A stretch of 64,000 nt of DNA from Opitutaceae bacterium EW11 (lineage in GTDB: Bacteria > Verrucomicrobiota > Verrucomicrobiia > Opitutales > Opitutaceae), in contig QAYY01000002.1 in NCBI GenBank assembly GCA_003054665.1, forward strand, positions 124,001 through 188,000, read 5' to 3'. Position numbers and translations under genes: made by a program. The notes beneath the pieces were generated by a model. It ran no database searches. It had not been told where the DNA came from and was given only the letters and a program-made list of their open reading frames with translations. Position 1 is the first letter of the stretch, and every line of letters starts with the position of its first letter. This document shows positions 9,488 through 18,217 of this stretch, one piece after another.

Positions 9488-9504
9488 CTAATAGGGCTTA
9501 TTAG
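9488..9504. promoter_or_regulatory. Operator-like inverted repeat upstream of porin gene
   Basis: CTAATA and TATTAG flank a 5-base centre (GGGCT), in an AT-rich patch that stands out from GC-rich surroundings, 67 bp before the start at 9571. A related palindrome, TCTAATATTAGA, lies upstream of the GH3 gene at 43526. Confidence 0.3.
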
Positions 9505-9570
9505 TGGATCTGTGCCGCATGCCCGGGGGCTTCACCGGCTTGCGAGCCGCCCCGGGGACACCTCCAACCG

Positions 9571-11037
9571 ATGAATACCTGCGTTCTCTCCAGACGTGCT
9601 GCTTCCCTCATTTTCGCTGTCGCCGGCCTCGGCGGCGGCCTCATGTTCGCTGCCGACGGTCCGCCCGGGCCGCTCGTTTTTGACCAGGGCCGGGGGACGT
9701 TCGAATTCATCGAGCGCCTCCGGTTTGAGGATCGGAGCGAAAATTTCGATTTCAACTCCGCCGCCCGCTCACCGACGGACGATTCCTGGTTCGTGCAGCG
9801 CATCCGCGTGGGCGTCACTTGGAAACCCGCGCCGGGTTGGTCGCTTCAGGCGCAGCTTCAGGATGCGCGGGAGTGGGGCTCCGACCGGCCCAAGGTGCCG
9901 TTTATCCTCGGCGCGGAGGGCAACGATTCCCTCGACCTCCGGCTTGCTTCGGTGACGTGGTCCGATCCGAAAAACTCGCCGTTTTCGTTCACCTTGGGCC
10001 GGCAGGTCCTGTCCGTCGGCGAAGAGCGGCTCGTGGGTCCCGGCGACTGGAACAACTTTGCCCGCACCTTCGACGCCGCGAAGGCGAGTTGGACGCTCGT
10101 TCCGGCCAAAACCACGCTCACCGCGTTTTTCGGCAGCGTCGTCCACGTCGAGGAGACGCACCAGGGCGATGGCTGGAAAATGAACCGCTCCAGCGCGGAC
10201 GACCTGTTCGGCGGCTTGGTGCTGACGCAGAAGATCGATTCCCTTCAGACCGCGGAGGGTTACGTCTTCTGGCGCGACAAGAAGGACAACGGTCCCGTCT
10301 ACGTCGCGACCGATCCCTCCGTTCCCGCGGCGGCCCGGAACGCGGCCGCCTACGACATCGGGCAGAACGTGGTGACGATCGGCGGCCGATTTGTCCGCGC
10401 CCCGCGCGAGGGCGCTCTTGACGGCGAGTTCGAGGCCGCGTTCCAGGGCGGAAGCGTCGATCGCCAGACCACGGCGGCGACCGGCTCCTACGCGGGCTCG
10501 GATGCGAGCCTCGATCAGCGCGCCTGGGCGTTGCATGCGCTTCTTGGATACACGCCGCCCGGGTTTCCCGCGAAGCTCCGCGTGAACGTGGAATACAACG
10601 CCGCCTCCGGCGACACCAACCGCAACGACGGGCGAAACGGCTCCTTCATGAATCTTTTCCCGAGCAACCACAAATTCTACGGCTTCATGGATGCGTTTGC
10701 CTGGAAGAATCTCCGGGAAACCGTGGCGACGGTGCGCTGCACGCCGGTCAAGAACGCCACGCTGCGCGTCGATTACCACTGGTTCTCCCTGGCGACGAAC
10801 CAGGATGCCTGGTACCGCGCGAACGGCGTCGCGACGGTCAGGCCGCTCAATGCCGCGGCGCAGTCCGCGCCGAAACGCGCGGGCGACGAACTCGACGTCA
10901 CGGGGTCGTGGACTCCGCGCGCGTGGCTCGCCCTCGACGTCGGCTGGTCCCGCTTTTTCGCCGGATCGTATCTGCGAGCCACTGGAGCGGCCAGCGACGC
11001 GGACTTCTTCTACGCTCAAACGACCCTGAAGTTCTGA
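9571..11037 (+). CDS. Alginate-export family outer-membrane beta-barrel protein
   Basis: The 488-residue product has a signal peptide (cleavage near FAADG) and then alternating beta strands, ending in an aromatic residue (AQTTLKF), as outer-membrane barrels do. The N-terminal part (EFIERLRFEDRSENFDFN, then SLQAQLQDARE, then LGRQVLSVGEERLVG) is typical of the AlgE-like alginate export family. In Bacteroidetes and Verrucomicrobia these proteins often act as general oligosaccharide porins, so alginate itself is not implied. No TonB-dependent transporter or SusD partner is adjacent. The leader has CACCTCC and no Shine-Dalgarno. A GC-rich hairpin follows the stop. Confidence 0.82.
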   Translation: MNTCVLSRRAASLIFAVAGLGGGLMFAADGPPGPLVFDQGRGTFEFIERLRFEDRSENFDFNSAARSPTDDSWFVQRIRVGVTWKPAPGWSLQAQLQDAREWGSDRPKVPFILGAEGNDSLDLRLASVTWSDPKNSPFSFTLGRQVLSVGEERLVGPGDWNNFARTFDAAKASWTLVPAKTTLTAFFGSVVHVEETHQGDGWKMNRSSADDLFGGLVLTQKIDSLQTAEGYVFWRDKKDNGPVYVATDPSVPAAARNAAAYDIGQNVVTIGGRFVRAPREGALDGEFEAAFQGGSVDRQTTAATGSYAGSDASLDQRAWALHALLGYTPPGFPAKLRVNVEYNAASGDTNRNDGRNGSFMNLFPSNHKFYGFMDAFAWKNLRETVATVRCTPVKNATLRVDYHWFSLATNQDAWYRANGVATVRPLNAAAQSAPKRAGDELDVTGSWTPRAWLALDVGWSRFFAGSYLRATGAASDADFFYAQTTLKF

Positions 11038-11046
11038 ACGGCGATT

Positions 11047-11070
11047 CCGGCCGCGACTGCGGCCGGCTTT
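11047..11070 (+). terminator. Terminator-like hairpin after the porin gene
   Basis: CCGGCCGC (11047-11054) and GCGGCCGG (11059-11066) form a perfect 8-bp stem with loop GACT, followed by CTTT. It starts 10 bp after the stop codon at 11037. The T-tract is short, so efficiency is uncertain. Confidence 0.55.
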
Positions 11071-11077
11071 GCGTTCC

Positions 11078-11134
11078 TAGGGCGTGTTTGCAGAATGGGA
11101 AACGCTCTGCTTCCCATTCTGCAAACACGCCCTA
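11078..11134. repeat. Perfect 24-bp inverted repeat with 9-bp loop
   Basis: The arm at 11078-11101 (begins TAGGGCGTGTTTGCAG) is exactly complementary to the arm at 11111-11134, with loop ACGCTCTGC. It lies between two convergent genes, so it could act as a bidirectional transcription stop or be a small mobile or palindromic element. Its arms are less GC-rich than the surrounding sequence. No target-site duplication is obvious. Confidence 0.85.
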
Positions 11135-11196
11135 AACAGAATGCCCGCGGCTCGCGTGTGCGACCGCGGGGCAAAGGGCAAACCGCAGGGCGGCCT

Positions 11197-13236
11197 CTAC
11201 GGCTTGGCCGCGGCGGGCGGAGGGGCGACTTTTGTCGGAGCGAGGTACTTCGTGAGGAACGCTTCCACCCGCGAATAGAGCTCCACCTCGTTTTCCAGGT
11301 GCCCCATGCCATGGCCTTCGCCGCTGACGAAGAGCGACTCGTGGGGGACGTTGTGCTTTTCCAGCTCCGAAATCAGGCGCTTGGATTCGGTCACGCTCGC
11401 CACGGGGTCGTCCTTGCCGTGCGCGACGAAGACCGGGACGCGGATCTTCTCGCAATGCCGGACGGGAGAAATCGCGTCGAACTTCTCCTTTTCCTTCGCC
11501 GGGTCGCCCAGCTGCCGGCGCATGTAGGCGTAATGGTGATTCTCATACTGGGTGTACTTCTCGTCCTTCATGACCTGTTCCCAGTCGTACACCCCGGCGA
11601 TGGCGACGGCGCAGCGGTAGAGGTCGGGTTCGTTGACGACGCCCGAGAGGGAGAGGTACGCGCCGAAGGAGGAGCCGCCGATCGCGACGCGGCCGCGGTC
11701 GATCAGGCCGGTCGCGAGCAGCGTCTTCGTCGCGTCGGTGACGTCGTCGTGCATTTTCCGAAACGCCCACTCGTCCTCGGCGGGAAACATCCAGCCGTAG
11801 CCGGGTGAGCCGCGGTAGTTCGGCTGAATCACCGCGTAGCCGCGGCTGGCGAAGAACTGCGCTTCGCCGTCGAAGCCCCAATCGTCCCGCACCCACGGGC
11901 CGCCGTGAGGAAGGACGAGGAGCGGCGCGGGATGTTTCTTCGACGTTCCGGCGGGAAGCGTGACAAACGCCTCCAGCTGGTGGCCGTCGCGCGTTTTGAA
12001 TTTCAGCACGTTCATCGGCTGCATGCGCGCGGGGTCGATCCAGGGCTTGGATTTTTTGATCAGGCCCACGGAGTGCTGCTCGAGGTCGACCCAGTGGAAA
12101 ACGGCGGGCTCCCGATCCGACCAGGTTGCGACCACGCAGCGGCCCTTCTTGTCATTGTCGACGATCAGCACGATCTGGTTGGGAAAAAGCGCGCTGACCG
12201 CTTTTTGGACGTCGCGGTAGCTGTCCGAGAACCAGACGGAGTGGATGCCGGTGCGGTTGTACATCGCGCCGACGATCTCATGGGTGGTGCGGTCGCGGTA
12301 GAGCCAGCCTTCGAAGTCGTAGCCGGAGTCCTGGACGAGGACCTGGCCGAGTTCGCCCGTGGCGGAGTTCATGAAGCGAAGCGCGCGAGGTTTGCCTGGC
12401 TCCTGCGGCGCGAGCACGACCAGCTGGCCCGGCTCGTTGCCCGCTCCGATGATGTCCACTTTGTCCAGATCGACGGGGCATTTCTGCCAGACGCCTCCTT
12501 CCAGGCGGTGAAGGGCGAAGACGCCGTTTTCTCCCGTGTAGGCAAACGCCAGCTCGTCGTTGCGGTCGGTGAAATACCCGGCGGACATGCCGGCGGGAGC
12601 GGGGTAGGTCTTGAGAACGTGCCGGTCGTTGTTCTCCCGCACCTCGAGGACGGAGGTGTAATCGGTGCCGGCTCCGCGCAGGTTCACGATCCCGCCGAGA
12701 TTCAGGCTGGTATCGAGCTCCACCACGCCGCGGTCGCGGCTGTCGTTGAGTCCATCGAGCGAAGCCCAGACCAGGGGAGCGCCCCGCTGGCGATTGCGCT
12801 CCGGCACGCCCAGCATGTGAGTCGCCCAGTATTGCACGACCGGGTGCGAATCGCGGAGGTGGTCGATGTCGACCGCCATCATGCCCAGGCCGTAGAGCTT
12901 GTCGCGGGCGAGCCAATACGCGAGGCGCCGGTCGTTCAGCCAGCTGAAGCTGTAGATGTCCATGTCGCCCACGCCGCCGATGAACTGGAGCGTCTTCTTC
13001 TCCACGTCGTAGATCATCAGCTCGTGTTTGTCCTTCCCGGCCGTGACGACGGCCGCGATGTGCGTGCCGGCGTCGTTGACCTGCGGATTCTGCAGGAGCG
13101 CGGGGCGGAAGAAATCCGCGATCGGGATCTCTTCGTTGGCGGGCACGGGTTCGATCCGAGACAAGTCGATCTTGGGTGCCGCCGACGCGAGGGGGACTGC
13201 CGCCGCCAGGAGGACAGAGAAGAAGGCCGATTTCAT
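11197..13236 (-). CDS. S9 family peptidase (prolyl oligopeptidase superfamily)
   Basis: This 679-residue exported peptidase starts MKSAFFSVLLAAAVPLASA (signal peptide). A propeller region (IADFFRPALLQNPQVNDAGTH opens it) precedes an alpha/beta-hydrolase domain with HGGPWVRDDWGFDGEAQ, the nucleophile Ser523 in GGSSFGAY, HGKDDPVASV carrying the Asp, and SGEGHGMGH carrying the His. It is only distantly similar to the S9 peptidase at 6714-8789, so the two are not a recent duplication. The ATG at 13236 is preceded by CCTCTCCT with no Shine-Dalgarno. The longer frame back to 13356 runs through a terminator and was rejected. The peptide substrates are unknown. Confidence 0.9.
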   Translation of the reverse strand: MKSAFFSVLLAAAVPLASAAPKIDLSRIEPVPANEEIPIADFFRPALLQNPQVNDAGTHIAAVVTAGKDKHELMIYDVEKKTLQFIGGVGDMDIYSFSWLNDRRLAYWLARDKLYGLGMMAVDIDHLRDSHPVVQYWATHMLGVPERNRQRGAPLVWASLDGLNDSRDRGVVELDTSLNLGGIVNLRGAGTDYTSVLEVRENNDRHVLKTYPAPAGMSAGYFTDRNDELAFAYTGENGVFALHRLEGGVWQKCPVDLDKVDIIGAGNEPGQLVVLAPQEPGKPRALRFMNSATGELGQVLVQDSGYDFEGWLYRDRTTHEIVGAMYNRTGIHSVWFSDSYRDVQKAVSALFPNQIVLIVDNDKKGRCVVATWSDREPAVFHWVDLEQHSVGLIKKSKPWIDPARMQPMNVLKFKTRDGHQLEAFVTLPAGTSKKHPAPLLVLPHGGPWVRDDWGFDGEAQFFASRGYAVIQPNYRGSPGYGWMFPAEDEWAFRKMHDDVTDATKTLLATGLIDRGRVAIGGSSFGAYLSLSGVVNEPDLYRCAVAIAGVYDWEQVMKDEKYTQYENHHYAYMRRQLGDPAKEKEKFDAISPVRHCEKIRVPVFVAHGKDDPVASVTESKRLISELEKHNVPHESLFVSGEGHGMGHLENEVELYSRVEAFLTKYLAPTKVAPPPAAAKP

Positions 13237-13354
13237 AGGAGAGGGGTGCACGGGCTCCCGCCGAGGGGTAGCCGGCGGAAGCATACAAAAAAAGGGCCGC
13301 TCTCCTGACAAGTGCGTCTTCGACCGCCCCCTGGGCCGTCGGGCCTCCGGACGC

Positions 13355-13382
13355 AAAAAAAGCCCCGCGTTGCGGCGGGGCT
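13355..13382 (-). terminator. Rho-independent terminator of the YciF-like gene
   Basis: On the minus strand an 8-bp stem (AGCCCCGC/GCGGGGCT, at 13361-13368 and 13375-13382) with a 6-base loop is followed directly by seven T residues. It lies about 25 bp downstream of the stop at 13408. This is the best-formed intrinsic terminator in the window. Confidence 0.85.
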
Positions 13383-13407
13383 CGGAACTCGAGAACGGCG
13401 GCAGCGA

Positions 13408-13917
13408 TTATTCGTCTTCGCCGCCGGCGCCCACCGCCTCCATGTTGAGGTTCTCGGCGATCTGGGTGAGCAGCTTGTCGGTATCACCCTCCTCATCGAG
13501 CGTCTCCTGGAGGATTTCGGCGACGTCGTCCTCCTCGATCAGCTCCGCGAGCGTGCGAGCCGAGCCGTATCCGGCGATTTCGTAGTGTTCGACCTTCTGG
13601 GCCGCCACGATGAGAGCGAGGTCGCGAAGGGCGGGCTCATATTCCTCCTCGAGCACCTCCTTGGCCTCTTCGATCAGGCCTTCCATCGCCTGGCATTTTT
13701 TCCCCTTGGGCATTTCGTCCAGCTTCTTCATCGCCTTCTCGAGGCGCTTCACGTGCCCCTCGGTCTGTTTCAGATGCGTGGTGAAGGCGTCCTTCAGCTC
13801 TTCGCTGCTGGCCGCCTTGGACATCTTGGGAAGCGCCTTCAACAACTGGGTTTCGGCGCTGTAGAGATCCTTCAGCTCTTCGACGAGCAGGTCATTCGGA
13901 GTAGAGATTTTCGGCAT
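13408..13917 (-). CDS. YciE/YciF-type ferritin-like protein (DUF892)
   Basis: The 169-residue product is a four-helix-bundle protein of the DUF892 family. It opens DLLVEELKDLYSAETQLLKALPKM and contains HLKQTEGHVKRLE, VAAQKVEHYEIAGYGSART and a Glu/Asp-rich tail. The repeated Glu and ExxH pairs are the usual diiron ligands of the ferritin-like fold. Family members are often induced by stress, but their function is not settled. GGGG before the ATG at 13917 is a weak ribosome site. It stands as a single gene with its own terminator at 13355-13382. Confidence 0.9.
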   Translation of the reverse strand: MPKISTPNDLLVEELKDLYSAETQLLKALPKMSKAASSEELKDAFTTHLKQTEGHVKRLEKAMKKLDEMPKGKKCQAMEGLIEEAKEVLEEEYEPALRDLALIVAAQKVEHYEIAGYGSARTLAELIEEDDVAEILQETLDEEGDTDKLLTQIAENLNMEAVGAGGEDE

Positions 13918-14143
13918 AGTCCCCGAGCGTAATCGAAGCCGCGCGGGCCGTTAATCGGGCGAACTCGGAGGGCCGGCATGGGGATAGATCGGCAGGAGGC
14001 GTGGGAGCGACCGCCGAAGGGCTCGGACCGCGGCGGAACCGAGTGGACGAAACTCATCGGACGCGTTCGACCCGGGTGCGAAAACGACGCCTGCGATCGG
14101 TGCGGCGCTTCCGTGCGATCTGCAGGCGCGGCGCGGGAGCCGC

Positions 14144-16423
14144 TCAGCGCATGGCGTGGGCCTCGACCAGGACAACTCCGCCCGAGCGCCCGTCGCCGGA
14201 AACAACCAGCGTGTAGGCCCCGGGATTCAGCGTGGCCATCAGGGCGGAATCGGTGGAGCCCTCTTCGAAGGCCGACGCTCCGAGCTGGGCCGCGGCGATG
14301 CGGAGCTGGCTGGCGTTGGGCTGTGCGCTCCAGCTTCCGGATACGCGCCAGAGTTCGCGCGTCGCGTCATGGAGGGAGAGGATGGGGTTGGCGAGCACGC
14401 CCGAGACGCCGAAGGCGCGCAGGGCGGGCCCGGCGGCGCGGAAAAGGAGCGTGGCCGAGTCCGTTCCCGCCAGGATCACGCCGACGATCAACTCGCCCGA
14501 ATCCACGCCGACGGATGCGCGGGCGGAAACGTTGATCAACCGCGAAGGGCCGGTCGGGTCGGCGTCGTAGACTTCGGCGAGCGCAACGCCCTCGTCCGAA
14601 CCGCCCTCGACGAGGATCGTGTGAGCCGAGGAAAGGCCGCGCAGCGTGGTGACGGCGGCGGCGTCGCGGGAGGGGCGCCTGAGGGCGAAGGCGTTGACGC
14701 TGGCCGCAGTGGCGGCGAGGGAGTCGGCGTCGGCGCTCTCTGACCAGTCGTCGTTTCCGAGTTCCTCCACGCGTTCGTTGTTCATCAACCGCAGCCGGGG
14801 ATCCGGGTGGGCGTCCAGCAGGCCGTAGCTCGTCAGGGTGGGGCCGACGGCCCGGAGCAGCACGCGCTTGTCGCCGCCCTGGTGGATGAAGCCGACGATC
14901 AACGTGTCGTCCCCCCGGCCCACGCGGGCCCGGGCGGAAAGGTTGGTCAGGCGCGAGCGGGTCGTCCGGAGCACCGGGGCTCGCACGGCGATTTCGTCGC
15001 TGGCGACGATGTCGCGACCATTCGCCGTCGCGATCACGCGGTAGCGGAAGGAAATCTCCGAGAGCAGGGCGGGTTCGTCGAATTGCGTGTCGGCGGTGGT
15101 GCCGACGACGATCCACGGTCCGCCTTCGCTCTCCGCGCGTTCGATGCGGTAGGACGTCGCACCTTCCGCCGCCTCCCAGTGCAGGAGGCAAACGTGACCG
15201 TCGTACGAACTCCAGGAGAGCTTCGGCGCGGCCACGGGGGCGGCGGGCGGCGCGGTCACGAACACGCGTCGGGGCATCGTGGTGCGATGAGAGCCGTCGG
15301 CGTAATTGACCACGGCGTGAAATACCACGTAGCGCGGGCCGGTCGCCGTGGTGGCTATGGAGAGTTCGCCCGGCTCGGTGCGGCGGTGGGAGCCGAGCAG
15401 GGTGGAGCCGTCGTAGAAGTCGACCGACGTCCAGTTGCCCGCGAGGGCCCCGATGCGGTAGCCGAGGCGCGAGCCGGAGGGCGCGACCCGCGATTCGGGT
15501 GCGGACAGAGCGACCTCAGCGGTGGCTTTCCCATAACTCGCGAAGGCGCGGAAAACGTAGGCGAGCCGCTTCGATGGGAGCCAGCCGGCCTGGCGACGGT
15601 CGCCGGAATACGCGGCGTAGTCGGAGATTTCGGCCCAACCGCGGCGGTAACTCGTCGGTTCGACCAACCAGCCTTCGGTGCTCGCGACCGGGCGCAACGA
15701 GGGAACGCCGGAGGTCGTGTCGCCGCCGGATGGATACCGGGTGTGCAGCATCTCGTCCATGAAGGGCCGGATCAACTCGGCGCTGTCTCCCTCTTCATGG
15801 CCTCGGCCTTCCTCCTCGACCCAGGCCCAGAGGGCGCCGCTCGGGCGGTTGCCGACGAAGAGGTCCCGAATGGCGGAAACGCGAGCAAACGTGTCCACTT
15901 CGCCCGCGACGAGCAGGCCCGGCGTGGCGAGCGCGGCGGCGGGAGGCCGGCGGTCGTTGTAGTAGCCGCCTTTCGAGGTCGCGAAGGCGACGACTCTCGC
16001 CGAGGCGAGATTGGCCAGGGCGTACGACATCTGTCCGCCGTTCGAATGACCGAGCGGGGCCCAGATGCCGTTTTCGATCTCGGGGTGGCCGCTCTGCTGC
16101 GCTAGCGCCCGGAGCGAGGCGACAAAAAGGGCGTACTCGCGGGGATCGGAAAAGTTGCCCCAGCGGGACGTCGCGACGACGCAGAAGCCGTGCGCTTCCG
16201 CGAGCGCGACCAGCTCCGGGTCCTCGGCCACCGCCCGGGAATCGCCGCCGGCGCCGTTGCCCCAGAAAAGCACGCCCCGCAGGGTGCCCGATCCGTCCGG
16301 GACAACCATCCGCAGCGCGCGGTTGGGATCCTCGCTCGGGGCGTAGTCGTAGGTCGCGGCGGTCGCACGCGTCGAGGCGAGCAGCGCCAGGAGGACTGCG
16401 AGAAGCAGGATGCGGTGATGCAT
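14144..16423 (-). CDS. Secreted alpha/beta hydrolase with fibronectin-like and two repeat modules
   Basis: This 759-residue protein starts MHHRILLLAVLLALLASTRA (signal peptide). An alpha/beta-hydrolase domain (about 24-260) has the nucleophile Ser127 in GHSNGGQ, an oxyanion-type strand GVLFWGNGAG, and EGRGHEEGD as a possible His region. Ig/fibronectin-like sequence follows (about 320-490, including SYRIERAESEGGPWIVVG). Two copies of a module of about 130 residues end the protein (491-627 and 628-759), beginning RLTNLSARARVG and RLINVSARASVG and sharing LLRAVGP or LFRAAGP. The GH10 xylanase at the left edge carries the same module. With the CE15 gene upstream, a carbohydrate- or ester-related role is likely, but the substrate is unknown. 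Confidence 0.78.
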   Translation of the reverse strand: MHHRILLLAVLLALLASTRATAATYDYAPSEDPNRALRMVVPDGSGTLRGVLFWGNGAGGDSRAVAEDPELVALAEAHGFCVVATSRWGNFSDPREYALFVASLRALAQQSGHPEIENGIWAPLGHSNGGQMSYALANLASARVVAFATSKGGYYNDRRPPAAALATPGLLVAGEVDTFARVSAIRDLFVGNRPSGALWAWVEEEGRGHEEGDSAELIRPFMDEMLHTRYPSGGDTTSGVPSLRPVASTEGWLVEPTSYRRGWAEISDYAAYSGDRRQAGWLPSKRLAYVFRAFASYGKATAEVALSAPESRVAPSGSRLGYRIGALAGNWTSVDFYDGSTLLGSHRRTEPGELSIATTATGPRYVVFHAVVNYADGSHRTTMPRRVFVTAPPAAPVAAPKLSWSSYDGHVCLLHWEAAEGATSYRIERAESEGGPWIVVGTTADTQFDEPALLSEISFRYRVIATANGRDIVASDEIAVRAPVLRTTRSRLTNLSARARVGRGDDTLIVGFIHQGGDKRVLLRAVGPTLTSYGLLDAHPDPRLRLMNNERVEELGNDDWSESADADSLAATAASVNAFALRRPSRDAAAVTTLRGLSSAHTILVEGGSDEGVALAEVYDADPTGPSRLINVSARASVGVDSGELIVGVILAGTDSATLLFRAAGPALRAFGVSGVLANPILSLHDATRELWRVSGSWSAQPNASQLRIAAAQLGASAFEEGSTDSALMATLNPGAYTLVVSGDGRSGGVVLVEAHAMR

Positions 16424-16590
16424 GGGAAGCCGGACCGCCTGCGATCCAGCCGGCAGGTTCGGCCGGTGCGAAGCGGTGAAGGGGGAACACCGGGCTTCGG
16501 CGCCTCCCTTCACCTATTTTTTACCGGTTCGTCTAGACCCGAGTCGGACGTTGTGCAGCAGCGATTTGCCGCTTGTTTTGTAGGACCGTT

Positions 16591-18066
16591 TTACGGGTGC
16601 TCGGCGAAAATGCGCTGCGCGAAATCCAGGAACGCCGGCCAATCCGGTTCGTCCGTGTGCCCGCCGGTATGAAAGCGGTAACCGAGCCGGCCGGAGAGGT
16701 AGCTGCGGTCGGCCATGGGTTTGGGATCCGGCATGACCAGGCCTTTCACGCCAAGCAGTTCGTACGCGGGGCTCGCCGCAGCGGCGCCGAGGTATTCGCC
16801 GTAAGGGTCGGCCCACGTGTCGTCGGTCCCGCCCGTGATGAAAAGCGCGCGGGGAGCGGCAAGCGCGATCAGTCCGTCGGCGTCGATCGGCATCCGCTCG
16901 ACGCGCCGGGGAAGATAACGGCCTTCCTTCAATGGCCCCATCCATTTGAAGAAGTTGCCCGCCATCCAGTGGTACTCGCGTTCGTAGGCGGAGTTTTCGA
17001 CGTCCTGGCCCCAGTGCCGCCGGTTGAGTTTCGCGCCCATGCTCCCCGAGCAGCTGGCGAACGCCACCCGCAGGCGAGGTTCGAGCGCCATCGCGGCGAC
17101 GGTGGTTTTGCCGTAGCGGGAATGGCCCGCGACCCCGAGGCGGGCCGGGTCGACGTCGGGATCCTTCTCCAGTTGGTCGACGAGCCGGCTGATGCCCCAG
17201 ACCCACGCGCCGATCGTGCCCCAATCGCCGGGTTTTCGCCAGGCGCCGCGGTTGCAGAGTCCGATCAGATAGCTGGTGAGGAATTGTCCGTCGTCGGGCT
17301 GCAGCGTGCTGATGTCGTAGAGGCACACGCCCCAGCCGCGCGCCCCGAGGAGGGCCCAATACCGGTCGAGCGTCGCCGCGTTGCGGGTGTCGGCTGCGCT
17401 GGAAAACGGATTGATCACGATCACGACCGGCACGGGCCCCTTCGCCGCCGCCGGCGTGCGCAGGAACGCCGTGATCCGCGGCTTGTGCCGAACTTCCGGA
17501 TACGCCGAAACATCGATCTCCCCGTCGAACGTTTTCTGCCGGAACGCCAGTTCGCCGGTTCCACCGGCGCTGGTCTGCACCGAAAACGCCACCCGGGGCG
17601 TCGCGGCGGGCATGTGACCCCAGAGGCTGTCCTGCGCATCGCGGAGAAGCTCGGGCCGCCGGCACTTCCACCAGCCGTCGGCGTCCTTCACCGGGGTCCC
17701 GTCGTGGAGCGTGAGCAGATCGCGGCGGGTGTATTGGCCGATGCGCCAAGCCTCGGGTCCGGGAAAAAAGCCGGCGGGCGTGTCGTCGTAGTTGTTCCAG
17801 AGACCGAAGCTCGAGCGGGTGACGATGCGGCCCGCGTCGTCGGACCAGACGCCCTCGGGGTGGCCGGGCTTCATCGGGTGGGTGCGGGGCGGCCGGTTGG
17901 GATCGTCCTGCTTGGCGGGCAGCGCCGGCATGACGATGCTGAGTTGGGAGAGCATCTGGTCGTGATCCTGCGTCCGCGTGACGTCGGCTGGCGGGACCGC
18001 CGGAAACGTCGCGGCCAGGGTGCGGCCAACGACCAGGGCGAGACAGGGCAGCAGGAACTTTTTCAT
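16591..18066 (-). CDS. CE15-type glucuronoyl esterase
   Basis: The 491-residue exported protein (signal peptide MKKFLLPCLALVVGRTLA) matches carbohydrate esterase family 15. These enzymes cut the ester bond between lignin alcohols and the glucuronic acid of glucuronoxylan. Seen: the serine motif GHSRYGK with Ser316, the second conserved block CSGSMGAKLNRR, then GGTDDTWADPYGEYLGAA, and a late His in HTGGHTDEPDW. Bacterial CE15 proteins of this length carry an N-terminal extension like the one here (about 20-190). A start at 18123 is open but precedes the signal peptide. It lies 167 bp upstream of the modular hydrolase on the same strand and may be cotranscribed with it. Confidence 0.87.
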   Translation of the reverse strand: MKKFLLPCLALVVGRTLAATFPAVPPADVTRTQDHDQMLSQLSIVMPALPAKQDDPNRPPRTHPMKPGHPEGVWSDDAGRIVTRSSFGLWNNYDDTPAGFFPGPEAWRIGQYTRRDLLTLHDGTPVKDADGWWKCRRPELLRDAQDSLWGHMPAATPRVAFSVQTSAGGTGELAFRQKTFDGEIDVSAYPEVRHKPRITAFLRTPAAAKGPVPVVIVINPFSSAADTRNAATLDRYWALLGARGWGVCLYDISTLQPDDGQFLTSYLIGLCNRGAWRKPGDWGTIGAWVWGISRLVDQLEKDPDVDPARLGVAGHSRYGKTTVAAMALEPRLRVAFASCSGSMGAKLNRRHWGQDVENSAYEREYHWMAGNFFKWMGPLKEGRYLPRRVERMPIDADGLIALAAPRALFITGGTDDTWADPYGEYLGAAAASPAYELLGVKGLVMPDPKPMADRSYLSGRLGYRFHTGGHTDEPDWPAFLDFAQRIFAEHP

Positions 18067-18217
18067 GGGCGGTAACCGAAAAACGAGGACACCATGGTCG
18101 TTCCCCTTTGCGAATGAAAGCAACTTGGCCGGTCTGCGGCGGCGGAACGTCGGGTGCTTGGAATGCGCGCGGGCCGCTCGCGGCGGCCCGGCCGACCGCG
18201 CGTTGTCCCGTTACGCC

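Larger units (their letters stand above)
9141..9570. other. 430-bp intergenic region before the outer-membrane protein gene
   Basis: I see no convincing gene in this stretch. It does hold two possible regulatory marks: a sigma-54-like GG-N10-GC element at 9383-9398 and an imperfect operator-like inverted repeat at 9488-9504. Both are described as separate entries. The rest is GC-rich, with no strong hairpin or T-tract. Confidence 0.5.

Noticed and set aside
9168-9504. Short open frames on both strands in the gap before the porin gene
   Set aside because: Their composition follows GC-rich noise, and there is no start context, helix or motif.
18171-18189. GGGCCGC/GCGGCCC hairpin between the CE15 gene and the small-subunit gene
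   Set aside because: It has no T-tract and lies in very GC-rich DNA where such stems are common.
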